Shown in pieces: positions 24,092 through 31,620 of a stretch of DNA of 46,554 nt. Location of the stretch: assembly GCA_903928225.1 (NCBI GenBank), contig CAIYPU010000039.1:1-46554 (forward strand), given 5' to 3'. The stretch comes from an uncultured Chlorobiaceae bacterium. GTDB taxonomy: Bacteria; Bacteroidota; Chlorobiia; Chlorobiales; Chlorobiaceae. The position numbers and the translations under genes are program-made. The notes under the pieces are model-generated. The model searched no databases. It had not been told where the DNA came from and worked only from the letters and a program-made list of their open reading frames with translations. The first letter of the stretch is position 1. Every line of letters begins with the position of its first letter.

Positions 24092-25234
24092 ATGCTCCTT
24101 TTTGTTTATCAGCTTCTCGTCCTTTTTTCCCTGCTGGTTTTTTTCGGGATACTCCTCATGAACCTCAGGGACCTGCAAAAACTTCCGCCGGGAGGCGATG
24201 CATCCTTGCCTTTTGTTTCCATACTTGTGCCGGCCAGAAATGAAATGCTCAATATCGAGCGCTGCATACTTTCACTTTTCCGTCAGGATTATGCCGGTTA
24301 CGAGATTATCGTGCTCGACGACGGTTCGACCGACGATACCCCATCAATGCTCAGGAAGCTCGAGGTTGCGTCAGGAGGACGAATGCGCTGCCTGACCGGT
24401 AATCCCCTGCCTCCCGGATGGCATGGCAAGGCATGGGCATGCAGCCAGCTTGCCTGTGAGGCACAAGGGGAGTTCCTTTTGTTCACCGATGCCGACACCA
24501 TCCACGAGCCCGATGCCTTGAGGAAGTCCGTAGCCGCCCTGCTTTCGTCAGGGGCCGATATGCTTTCCCTGACCCCGCGGCAGGAGATGGGATCGTTCTG
24601 GGAAAAGCTGGTCGTGCCGCTGGTGTATGTGATCCTCATGAGTTATCTGCCCCTCCGGTTGGTCAGTCGTACCAGGATTCCGGCCTTCTGTTTCGCAAAC
24701 GGCCAGTTTATCCTGTTCCGCCGGGATGCCTACCAGCGGATACAGGGCCATGCCGCGGTCAGGGATGTCCTTGTCGAGGACGTCTGGCTCTGCAGGGCAG
24801 TAAAGCAAACAGGAGGCAGGGTAGTGGCGTATGATGGGACGAGTGCCGTAAGCTGCAGGATGTACCGCTCGTTCCGGGGTGTTTGGGAGGGGTTTTCCAA
24901 GAACCTCTTTGCCGGGTTCGGATACCGTTCGATTGGATTTATCCTGCTCATGCTCCTTGTTACGATTTTTTATATCGTTCCATACGGTTTCCTTGCCGCA
25001 GCGGTGCTGGATGGAACTTTAACGGTCCCGGCGTTCTGGCTGCCGCTGGTCCAGGTTGGTGTTGCCGTGCTGTCCAGGGCCATCATCGCACTGAAGTTCA
25101 GGCAGCCCCTCTCCTTTGCCTTCCTGCACGTGTTTTCCCAGCTGATGCTGCTTGCCATAGCATGCAACTCGCTCTATATCATCAAATCGGGCCGGGGGGC
25201 CTCCTGGAAAGGCCGCCGTTATAATTTTTCCTGA
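24092..25234 (+). CDS. cruC: Family-2 glycosyltransferase, probable chlorobactene glucosyltransferase CruC
   Basis: This 380-residue GT2 enzyme is anchored by one N-terminal helix (residues 1-23) and two or three C-terminal helices (from about 285). The catalytic core shows VSILVPARNEMLNIE, the nucleotide-binding DDGS (76-79), the metal motif DAD (133-135) and the acceptor-base region VEDVWLCRAV. This layout matches the carotenoid glycosyltransferases CrtQ/CruC. In C. tepidum, CruC adds glucose to hydroxychlorobactene and, from memory, is a near neighbour of bchK and hisG as here. The start is supported by the signal-anchor. No Shine-Dalgarno is visible because the hisG terminator occupies the space. 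Confidence 0.8.
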   Translation: MLLFVYQLLVLFSLLVFFGILLMNLRDLQKLPPGGDASLPFVSILVPARNEMLNIERCILSLFRQDYAGYEIIVLDDGSTDDTPSMLRKLEVASGGRMRCLTGNPLPPGWHGKAWACSQLACEAQGEFLLFTDADTIHEPDALRKSVAALLSSGADMLSLTPRQEMGSFWEKLVVPLVYVILMSYLPLRLVSRTRIPAFCFANGQFILFRRDAYQRIQGHAAVRDVLVEDVWLCRAVKQTGGRVVAYDGTSAVSCRMYRSFRGVWEGFSKNLFAGFGYRSIGFILLMLLVTIFYIVPYGFLAAAVLDGTLTVPAFWLPLVQVGVAVLSRAIIALKFRQPLSFAFLHVFSQLMLLAIACNSLYIIKSGRGASWKGRRYNFS

Positions 25235-25352
25235 GCCGTCACCATTCGCGGAAGGCGATAAATTGTTTACATTAACGGATCAGTTTCCATTTTTGATGGC
25301 ATGCCAGGCATGGGGATGCCGTTGATAAATCAAATCAAACCAGTACAGCGCC

Positions 25353-26306
25353 ATGGGTTTTTTATCGAAAATATTCGGGAAAAAGGAAGAAGTCGAACTG
25401 AAGCGTCCGAAACTTATCGAAGACGTGAACCTGATTAAAACGATCGAAGGCCATCAGGACAGGGTGTTGGGCGTGAGGTTCAGCCCGGACGGGAAAAAGC
25501 TCGTCAGCGGCAGTTTCGATGAAAAAGTGATGCTGTGGGATATCGAAAGCGGCAGGGCGCTTCATACCATGTCGGGCCATACCACCTGGGTCAAATGCGT
25601 CGATTACAGCCCCAAAGGCGACAGGGTTGCCAGCGGCAGCATCGACAGTACGGTGAGGATCTGGGACGCCCAGACAGGCGAATGCCTCCATGTCTGCAAG
25701 GGCCACGACACCGAAGTGCGCATGATCGCGTTCAGCCCTGACGGGAAGGTGCTTGCAAGCTGTTCCCGGGATGCCACGATCAAACTGTGGGACGTGGAAA
25801 GCGGCAGCGTGATCAGGACGATCACCGGCCACAAATCCTATATCGAATGCGTTTCCTTCAGCCACGACGGAAAGAGGATAGTCAGCTGCGGAGAGGAGCC
25901 GATCATAAAAATATGGGATGTCGAGACCGGTAAAAACACTGCCAATTACAAAACCGGCGATACCCTTTCCCATTCGGTGTCTTTCAGTCCGGATGACAGG
26001 CTGATTGCCTTATGCGGGCGCGATGCCAGGGTCAAGATTATCGATGCCGTAAGCGGAGAGATCCTGAAGGTGCTCGAAGGTCACGAGGACGGAGTGCGGT
26101 GCGTCTGCTTCCATCCGGATGGCACCATGGTTGCGAGCGCGGCAAACGACGAATCGGTGAGGCTCTGGGACATCAAGTCCGGCCAGCTTCTCCACACCTA
26201 CCGTGGACATGTGCTCGAGGTGCAGTCGGTCGATATTTCTCCTGATGGCAAGACGATCGTCAGCGGCAGCGATGACAGAAAAATCAAGATCTGGGGTATC
26301 CGCTGA
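25353..26306 (+). CDS. Seven-bladed WD40 repeat protein
   Basis: This 317-residue protein has a 26-residue basic N-terminus (MGFLSKIFGKKEE...) followed by seven consecutive WD40 repeats of about 42 residues from residue 27 to the end, enough for one closed beta-propeller. Canonical GH and WD dipeptides are present in most blades. Blade 5 lacks the GH and ends in ID instead of WD. There is no signal peptide, so it is probably a cytoplasmic interaction scaffold. No catalytic domain is attached, unlike many bacterial WD40 proteins. Its partner is unknown. It follows cruC by 118 bases and precedes a terminator-like hairpin. Confidence 0.88.
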   Translation: MGFLSKIFGKKEEVELKRPKLIEDVNLIKTIEGHQDRVLGVRFSPDGKKLVSGSFDEKVMLWDIESGRALHTMSGHTTWVKCVDYSPKGDRVASGSIDSTVRIWDAQTGECLHVCKGHDTEVRMIAFSPDGKVLASCSRDATIKLWDVESGSVIRTITGHKSYIECVSFSHDGKRIVSCGEEPIIKIWDVETGKNTANYKTGDTLSHSVSFSPDDRLIALCGRDARVKIIDAVSGEILKVLEGHEDGVRCVCFHPDGTMVASAANDESVRLWDIKSGQLLHTYRGHVLEVQSVDISPDGKTIVSGSDDRKIKIWGIR

Positions 26307-26365
26307 TGCGTTTTTTTTCCTGCAGGCCTTGAATTTGCGTGGCTCCGGTAGTTGGAATGAGAAAG

Positions 26366-26395
26366 AAAAAAACGGGGAGATTGTTCCCGGTTTTT
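26366..26395 (+). terminator. Terminator-like hairpin after the WD40 gene
   Basis: AAAAAC pairs with GTTTTT and a GGG/CCC core continues the stem with a bulge. It ends in a five-T run and lies 60 bases after the WD40 stop. Confidence 0.55.
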
Positions 26396-26506
26396 GAATT
26401 GTGGATAAAGTGAGTAAATTGCTGGAATAAAGAAATATTTTTTTCAAATATCTCCTTGCAAACGCGGTTGTTCCAGCTGCTTGTAACGGGAAAAAATAAG
26501 GGGACT

Positions 26507-26719
26507 ATGGGGACTCAGGTTGAAGGAACCGTAAAATGGTTCAACGAAGAAAAAGGTTACGGTTTCATTGCGCAGAAAGAAGGCAAAGACGTTTTCGTTC
26601 ATCACAGTGCTATTGTCGGAAAAGGCCGTAAAACCCTTGTTGAAGGGCAGAAAGTCCTGATGGAAGTGGTACAGGGAGCAAAAGGGCTCCAGGCTGAAGG
26701 CGTAACGCCGGTTTCCTGA
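26507..26719 (+). CDS. Cold-shock-domain protein (CspA family)
   Basis: This 70-residue single cold-shock domain carries both nucleic-acid-binding motifs, RNP1 KGYGFI (16-21) and RNP2 VFVHH (29-33), with the WFNEEKG turn. It is an RNA/ssDNA chaperone that melts mRNA structure. AAGGGG lies just before the ATG at 26507; the upstream in-frame TTG at 26456 adds residues foreign to the family. A 200-base AT-rich leader region with an ATATTT...AAATAT inverted segment precedes it, and long structured leaders are common in csp genes. Confidence 0.93.
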   Translation: MGTQVEGTVKWFNEEKGYGFIAQKEGKDVFVHHSAIVGKGRKTLVEGQKVLMEVVQGAKGLQAEGVTPVS

Positions 26720-26728
26720 CCTTTGTTT

Positions 26729-26758
26729 GACGTTGGCCGCATTTTTTGCGGCAGCGTC
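26729..26758 (+). terminator. Hairpin just after csp
   Basis: GACG...GCCGCA pairs with TGCGGC...CGTC around a T5 loop, beginning 10 bases after the csp stop. The stem is GC-rich but lacks a T tail. It may stabilise the mRNA 3' end rather than terminate. Confidence 0.4.
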
Positions 26759-26843
26759 AGTTTGCATGCAGTTTTTCATGCGTTTTTCAGCATGAGATGG
26801 TTTTCTATTTCATAAAATTCGCATCGCAAGGATTGCGGGGAAA

Positions 26844-26875
26844 GAAAGGGTACATTGATCGATGTGCCCTTTTTC
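26844..26875 (+). terminator. Candidate csp terminator
   Basis: A stem of about 11 bp (GAAAGGGTACA with TGTGCCCTTT, one G-U) and an 8-base loop is followed by a T tract. It lies about 125 bases after csp and 90 before the DUF4438 gene. Confidence 0.5.
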
Positions 26876-26964
26876 TGTTTATTGGAAAATTCATCGATGC
26901 CTTTTGTTTTTCTTCTATGTTTTGCGTCGCATCGTTTCGGTAACCTTATCAATTTTCAGATATC

Positions 26965-27855
26965 ATGCTCAGGACAAACGAAAATAAACTGGTGGAATTC
27001 CTTCTGCAGTGCCAGCCCGGCCAGCCAAGAACGAGGGGTAACTGGGAAGTCGACCATCACGGGACACCGTTCATACTGCCTTCCATCGGCGGGATCACCC
27101 TCAATGTGCAGGCAGGAGACAGTGCTTTCGGATGGGCCGGCGACCACATCGAGCCCGGTGTGAGCTGTACGGCCGATACAAACAAGCCGTTCGAGCATCC
27201 CAATGTAGGTCTTCAGATCTATTCCTGTGCGGGCAACAGGGCAACGGTCGTCAGCGGCGATGCGAAAGGCGCCCAGGGGGTCGTTCTCGGCCATCATGGA
27301 GGGTCTGAGCACATCATAGTCGATTTTCCAGGGGAAGCGAAGGAAAAGATGCTCTACAGCGATACCATCGTCATCAGGGGGAAAGGGCAGGGCCTGAAAC
27401 TCGAGGATTTTCCGGAGATCACGCTTTTCAACCTCGATCCCGATCTGCTGAAAGCCATGAAAATCCGCGAACTCGATGGAGGGATCCTCGAAGTGCCGGT
27501 TACCACCGTTGTACCCGCGGTATGCATGGGATCAGGCATAGGATCGGCGCACGTCGCGAAAGGGGATTACGACATCATGACCAGCGATGCCGGCACCGTC
27601 AGTGAGTACGGCATCGACAGGATCCGTTTCGGTGATTTCGTCGCGCTGCTCGACCATGACAACCGTTTCGGGCGCGCATACCGCAAGGGCGCGGTCACGA
27701 TCGGTATCGTCGTGCACAGCAATTGCCTCGAAGCAGGGCATGGGCCGGGTGTGACGACCATCATGACCTGCGCATCTGCGCTGATCAGGCCGGTCATCGA
27801 TCCATCCGCCAACATTGCCGACCTTCTCGGAATCGGCACTCGAAAGGAATGCTGA
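26965..27855 (+). CDS. DUF4438 domain protein
   Basis: This 296-residue protein of the DUF4438 family has no established biochemical role to my knowledge. Visible features are glycine-rich strands ([24 protein letters not shown]), a conserved acidic/His segment ([12 protein letters not shown]), [19 protein letters not shown] and a late [20 protein letters not shown], all spread over the length. The protein is all-beta in appearance and soluble, without a signal peptide. The clustering of conserved His, Asp and Cys suggests a metal or small-molecule site, but this is inference. It stands alone between the csp gene and a repeat-rich region. Confidence 0.75.
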   Translation: MLRTNENKLVEFLLQCQPGQPRTRGNWEVDHHGTPFILPSIGGITLNVQAGDSAFGWAGDHIEPGVSCTADTNKPFEHPNVGLQIYSCAGNRATVVSGDAKGAQGVVLGHHGGSEHIIVDFPGEAKEKMLYSDTIVIRGKGQGLKLEDFPEITLFNLDPDLLKAMKIRELDGGILEVPVTTVVPAVCMGSGIGSAHVAKGDYDIMTSDAGTVSEYGIDRIRFGDFVALLDHDNRFGRAYRKGAVTIGIVVHSNCLEAGHGPGVTTIMTCASALIRPVIDPSANIADLLGIGTRKEC

Positions 27856-27874
27856 AAAGGCTGTCGCCCTCCTT

Positions 27875-28049
27875 GGGGAGTGGGGAGTGGGGAGTGAGTG
27901 CTGAGGACTGAGTGCTGAGGACTGAGTGCTGAGGACTGAGTGCTGAGGACTGGGGACTGGGGACTGAGTGCTGGGGACTGAGTGCTGGGGACTGAGTGCT
28001 GAGGACTGAGTGCTGAGGAGTGGGGACTGGGGAGTGGGATTTGGGGAGT
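27875..28049 (+). repeat. Heptanucleotide tandem repeat array, 25 units
   Basis: Exactly 25 seven-base units are read in register. The variants are GGGGAGT, GGGGACT, GAGTGCT, GAGGACT, one GAGGAGT and one GGGATTT. In the middle, GAGTGCT and GAGGACT/GGGGACT alternate, giving a 14-base higher-order period. The complement of GGGGACT is a rotation of CCCCAGT, the unit of the STRR1 heptamer repeats described in heterocystous cyanobacteria. The stretch to 28160 (about 110 bases) holds nothing recognisable. Long antisense frames here arise because a 7-base unit avoids stops. Confidence 0.95.
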
Positions 28050-28160
28050 GGAGGGGATACGACCCTTCAGTCCCTGCAGTCCCTTTGGTCGCTTGCGCAA
28101 ATGGGGGCTGGGTACTGAAGATCAAAGCAGTCGATTCTTGTTGACAATGATGTCCGGTTT

Positions 28161-28249
28161 TGTCATTCTGAGTGAAGCGAAGAATCCATAACATATCATT
28201 TCAGAAGGAGATGGGTCCTTCACTCCGCCATGCTTCGTTCGGGATGACA
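28161..28249 (+). repeat. Dispersed palindromic repeat, copy 3 (both arms)
   Basis: The left arm (28161-28187) opens TGTCATTCTGAGTG, a two-base variant of copy 1. The right arm (28213-28249), GGTCCTTCACTCCGCC onward to GGGATGACA, is the inverse. The arms are only 25 bases apart, so this copy can form one long hairpin. Confidence 0.75.
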
Positions 28250-28323
28250 CCGATACCCCAGAACAAACTCCCTGTTCTTTTCTTGCTGTCCCTGCTCATG
28301 CCCTTATCAGTCAGTCCTTTTCC

Positions 28324-28350
28324 TGTCATTCTGAACGAAGTGAAGAATCC
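28324..28350 (+). repeat. Dispersed palindromic repeat, copy 4 (left arm)
   Basis: These 27 bases are identical to the start of copy 1 at 18629, including GAACGAAGTGAAGAATCC, with related flanks on the upstream side. No clear right arm follows. The remaining 28351-28533 sequence holds no gene. Confidence 0.75.
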
Positions 28351-28533
28351 AAAAAGTGCCAAGTCAGCATAAGATGCTTCCCTGCATTTCATTACCGGAT
28401 TTCCTTACGTCATATTGTCGGCGGAACAACAACAATGCAGCCTTTCGGCCGGGTTGTCAGAAGCGGATATTACCTTGATGACAAGGATATTTGAGAAAAA
28501 TGCTGGTAACCGTCGGACGGAATTTTTCCGGGT

Positions 28534-28565
28534 CGTGAACTGTTGCTATAAGGTAGTCCCCTATT
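28534..28565 (+). promoter_or_regulatory. Possible heat-shock-type promoter for hsp20
   Basis: CGTGAAC and CCCCTATT, spaced 17 bases apart, resemble the -35 and -10 elements of sigma-32 promoters, with a leader of about 35 bases. The match is imperfect, and whether this organism has a sigma-32 is not shown here. Confidence 0.22.
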
Positions 28566-28606
28566 GAAAAATCATGTTAGCATCCATTGAAAAAGGAGAA
28601 ACAGTC

Positions 28607-29026
28607 ATGGCATTGAAACTTTATGGCAGGGATCCCCTGAAAATGTTCGAAGATGTTTTCAATGACAAGGTATCGCCTTTCTTTTCTTCGATGATCAATC
28701 CCGCTTTCAAGGTTGATATCAGCGAGGACGAGAAAGCCATTTATGTCTCCGCCGACATGCCCGGCATGAAGAAAGAGGATGTACGGGTTTCGCTCGAGGA
28801 CGATGTACTCTGTATCAGTGCCGAGCGGAAGCAGGAAGAGGAAGAAAAGGCAAAGGGCTTCCATCGCATCGAGAGGACTTGGGGAAGTATGAGCAGGAGC
28901 TTTACGGTCGGTGAAAATGTCGATGCCGAAAATATTTCGGCTTCATATGACAATGGTGAGCTTAAAGTCACCATACCGAAAAAGGAAGCCGAGCCCAAAA
29001 AAGGCAAGGACATCCAGGTGAAATGA
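28607..29026 (+). CDS. Small heat shock protein, Hsp20/alpha-crystallin family
   Basis: This ATP-independent holdase prevents aggregation of unfolded proteins. It has 139 residues: a short N-terminal arm, the alpha-crystallin domain at about 33-128 (FKVDISEDEKAIYVSADMPG ... SRSFTVGENVDAENISASYDNGELKVTIPK) and a charged Lys/Glu-rich tail ending KDIQVK. AAGGAG eight bases before ATG 28607 decides the start over ATG 28574, which lacks a ribosome-binding site. Monocistronic, with a strong terminator downstream. Confidence 0.95.
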   Translation: MALKLYGRDPLKMFEDVFNDKVSPFFSSMINPAFKVDISEDEKAIYVSADMPGMKKEDVRVSLEDDVLCISAERKQEEEEKAKGFHRIERTWGSMSRSFTVGENVDAENISASYDNGELKVTIPKKEAEPKKGKDIQVK

Positions 29027-29043
29027 TGAAAAACCCGTTATGG

Positions 29044-29087
29044 TAAAAACAGAAAACCTCCAGTCTCCTGGAGGTTTTCTGTTTTTA
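29044..29087. terminator. Bidirectional terminator, 20-bp perfect stem
   Basis: Two 20-base arms are perfectly complementary around a TCTC loop, with A5 before and T5 after a CCTCCAG/CTGGAGG core. It serves both hsp20 and the convergent bchE. Confidence 0.95.
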
Positions 29088-29101
29088 CTGTCTTCGATCT
29101 G

Positions 29102-30742
29102 TCAGCAGTTGCGGACGGTTGACGAGTTGCGGTCCTTGATGGTGCTCTCGTCGAACTCGTTCCAGTCGTGCTCGTCGTGTTCGCGCTGGTACCCTGCTTC
29201 CTTGAGGCCGAAGCTCATGTCGGCAACCATCTCGGGGCGGAGTTCCTTGAGGTTCTTGACCTCGTCCTGGGTGAGGATCCTTGATTTGTCAAACCCTAGG
29301 TCGATCTCGATCTTTCGGTTCTTGGTTTTCACGCGGTCGATATCGTAGAACCGCTTGGTGATGGTGGTCTGTGCGAATGCCTTCAGGCAGCCGAGCATGT
29401 ATTTGCGGACATAGGGGTCCTTGATCCACGGGTAGCTGAAGAAGGTCTTGCGTGCATAGAAGCGGGCATAGGATTTCAGCACGCCTTTCAGCACGTCTTC
29501 GCGTTCCATGTTGTCCGGCTTGATGATCGGCGAGACAAAGTTGTAGCGTGAGTAGTCGCGGACTTCAACCCTGTCACCAAGCTCCTTGAACAGGTCGGAG
29601 AACGGCCATGGAGTGTAGATGGTCCAGTTGGCCATGTCTGGGTCCCAGTCCTTGCATAGCTGGTAGGTTTCCTCGATGGTTTCCGGCGTTTCGTGTTCAA
29701 GACCCATGACAAACTGCGCTTCTGCGACGATACCGTTTTTCTGGAGCAGCTTGATGGCGTATTTGTTCTCTTCGATGGTGGTTTCCTTGCGGAAGCGGTT
29801 CAGGTTCATCTGGCTCGCCGCTTCGGTGCCGAGCGAAACATGCACCAGACCTGCCTTGCGGAAGAACGGCAGCAGGTCCTCGTCGCGCATGATGTCGGTC
29901 ACGCGGGTGTTGATGCCCCAGGTGACGTTGAGTTTGCGGTCGATGAGCTCCTGGCAGAGCGACACGAACTTCTGTTTGTTGATGGTCGGTTCCTCGTCAG
30001 CGAGAATGAAGAAGCCGACGTTGTATTTCTTTACCAGGATTTCGATTTCGTCCACGAAATGCTTGGGGCTGCGGGCACGGTAACGGCGCCAGAACTGCCA
30101 CTGTGAACAGAACGTGCAGGTGAACGGGCATCCTCTCGCGAAGTTCGGCACCGCAAGGCGGCAGCCGAGTGGAGTGTAGATGTATTTGTCCCAGTCGTAA
30201 AGGCTCCAGTCGGGAGTGAGGGTATCGAGGTCCTCGATGACCGGATGGGCAGCAGTGGCGAAAACCTTGCCTTCTTCGTCGAGATAGGCGATACCCGTGA
30301 TTTCTGCGCGGTCTTTCTTGTCGGTACCTGCTGCGATGGATTTGACGAGGTTGACGGCGACTTCTTCGCCTTCCCCCCGGATGACGTAATCGGTTTCAGG
30401 AGCTTCGGTCAGTACCTGCGGGTACATGAAGGTCGAATGGATACCACCCATGATGGTCCTGATATTTTTATCGACCTTCTTGGCGGCCTTCATGATGTCC
30501 TGCGCCTTGAAGATGGATGGGGTGATATTGGTGGTCAGGACGACGTCCGGCTTGTTTTTACGGATAATCTCCTCGATCTGCTCATCAGGCAGGTCGTCAG
30601 CCATAGCGTCTACGAAACGGACCTGATCGAAGCCGGCCTGTTTCAGGGCTCCGCCGATATAGGCAACCCAACTGGGAGTCCAGTTGCCAGCAATTTCGGC
30701 ACCGCCGGAATGATAATTAGGCTGAATCATCAGAATTTTCAT
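29102..30742 (-). CDS. bchE: Anaerobic Mg-protoporphyrin IX monomethyl ester oxidative cyclase BchE
   Basis: This B12-dependent radical-SAM enzyme forms the isocyclic ring E, using water as oxygen source. It has 546 residues: an N-terminal cobalamin-binding Rossmann domain (1-140, with GGIHSTF), then the radical-SAM domain with Cys205-x3-Cys209-x2-Cys212 (RGCPFTCTFC) and a C-terminal extension (about 400-546). GGAGGG lies nine bases before the ATG and confirms the start. Third gene of the bchH-bchM-bchE series, 138 bases after bchM. That gap contains TGTTTT-AC-AAAACA, a possible operator. Confidence 0.97.
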   Translation of the reverse strand: MKILMIQPNYHSGGAEIAGNWTPSWVAYIGGALKQAGFDQVRFVDAMADDLPDEQIEEIIRKNKPDVVLTTNITPSIFKAQDIMKAAKKVDKNIRTIMGGIHSTFMYPQVLTEAPETDYVIRGEGEEVAVNLVKSIAAGTDKKDRAEITGIAYLDEEGKVFATAAHPVIEDLDTLTPDWSLYDWDKYIYTPLGCRLAVPNFARGCPFTCTFCSQWQFWRRYRARSPKHFVDEIEILVKKYNVGFFILADEEPTINKQKFVSLCQELIDRKLNVTWGINTRVTDIMRDEDLLPFFRKAGLVHVSLGTEAASQMNLNRFRKETTIEENKYAIKLLQKNGIVAEAQFVMGLEHETPETIEETYQLCKDWDPDMANWTIYTPWPFSDLFKELGDRVEVRDYSRYNFVSPIIKPDNMEREDVLKGVLKSYARFYARKTFFSYPWIKDPYVRKYMLGCLKAFAQTTITKRFYDIDRVKTKNRKIEIDLGFDKSRILTQDEVKNLKELRPEMVADMSFGLKEAGYQREHDEHDWNEFDESTIKDRNSSTVRNC

Positions 30743-30765
30743 CGGTAACCACCCTCCAGGTATAT

Positions 30766-30779
30766 TGTTTTACAAAACA
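30766..30779 (-). promoter_or_regulatory. Inverted repeat upstream of bchE
   Basis: TGTTTTACAAAACA has perfect 6-base arms with a 2-base centre, 24 bases upstream of the bchE ATG and next to its ribosome-binding site. It could be an operator or a small mRNA hairpin. The regulator is unknown. Confidence 0.35.
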
Positions 30780-30880
30780 GGGACTGAAATGGGCATAATG
30801 CTTCCCGCAGATTAAAAAATCCCCGAACAGACAATTTACAATTTATTTATAAAAATATCATAAGGATTTCCTTGCCTGGC

Positions 30881-31579
30881 TCACGAGTGGGAAGCGCTCA
30901 TCAGCATGGTATGGTAAAAACCCCAGCTGATCTTTTCCCGCTTGTTCACCTGCATTCCGGATTCCTGCATGGCTTTGCGCATCTGATCGTCGGTGATCAT
31001 CTGAATGGTGGTGCGGCGCTCTTTTTTCGGGAAATAACCGCCGATCCAGTGCTGCAGGGCAAGAATATTGTTATAGGGAGCATAGGTGAAGATGACCGAT
31101 CCTTTCGTGAGCCTCGAAAGGTTGCCGAACGCCTGGGCGAAGCCTTCGGCGGGATAGTGGATGAGCACGTCGAAACAGACGACGGCATCGTAGGTGCCGC
31201 TTACCGATTCGATAGTGTTCACTTCAAATTCGATGTTCTTTTTCACCCCCTGTTTTATCGCGTCGGCTTTCGCTTTGTCCACCATCTGTGATGCGATATC
31301 GACCGATTTTACCTGGTAGCCGGCTTTTGCGAGCCTGATGCTGAAAAGCCCTGTGCCGCATCCGGCATCCAGTACGGTGGCCCCTTGCGGAAGGCCGAGC
31401 TGCTGCAGCCATTCAAATGCCTTGTCCATCATGACCGCATGGCCCTGCCTGACGGTGTTCCTGACCGATGAGAGCTTGTCGTTGCCGTAGATCGATGCCC
31501 AGCGGTGGAAACCCTGGCCGTTGAAATACGAGCGGAGCATTTTTTTGTGTTCTTCGGCATTGAAAGAGGTGCTGCCCAT
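30881..31579 (-). CDS. bchM: Mg-protoporphyrin IX O-methyltransferase BchM
   Basis: This enzyme transfers a methyl group from SAM to the ring-C propionate of Mg-protoporphyrin IX, between the BchH and BchE steps. It has 232 residues. The class-I SAM motif [12 protein letters not shown] spans 69-80, with [14 protein letters not shown] as motif post-I. The C-terminal [15 protein letters not shown] and the family N-terminus ([15 protein letters not shown]) identify BchM/ChlM specifically. It begins 41 bases after the bchH stop. Confidence 0.96.
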   Translation of the reverse strand: MGSTSFNAEEHKKMLRSYFNGQGFHRWASIYGNDKLSSVRNTVRQGHAVMMDKAFEWLQQLGLPQGATVLDAGCGTGLFSIRLAKAGYQVKSVDIASQMVDKAKADAIKQGVKKNIEFEVNTIESVSGTYDAVVCFDVLIHYPAEGFAQAFGNLSRLTKGSVIFTYAPYNNILALQHWIGGYFPKKERRTTIQMITDDQMRKAMQESGMQVNKREKISWGFYHTMLMSASHS

Positions 31580-31620
31580 GATAAAAATTTTACGTTGCGT
31601 TATTGATTCAGATACTGCCT

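Noticed and set aside
27875-28049. Possible CRISPR array
   Set aside because: The units are 7 bases with no spacers and no cas genes in the window; it is a simple tandem repeat.
27532-28194. Minus-strand frame of 220 codons with Ser/Gln/Pro/His-rich repeats
   Set aside because: It is the translation of the heptamer array plus the antisense of the DUF4438 gene. A 7-base unit stays open in several frames, and no start context or family match is present.
30743-30880. Possible tRNA or small RNA between bchM and bchE
   Set aside because: No cloverleaf or terminator was found; only the short inverted repeat and the bchE ribosome-binding site stand out.
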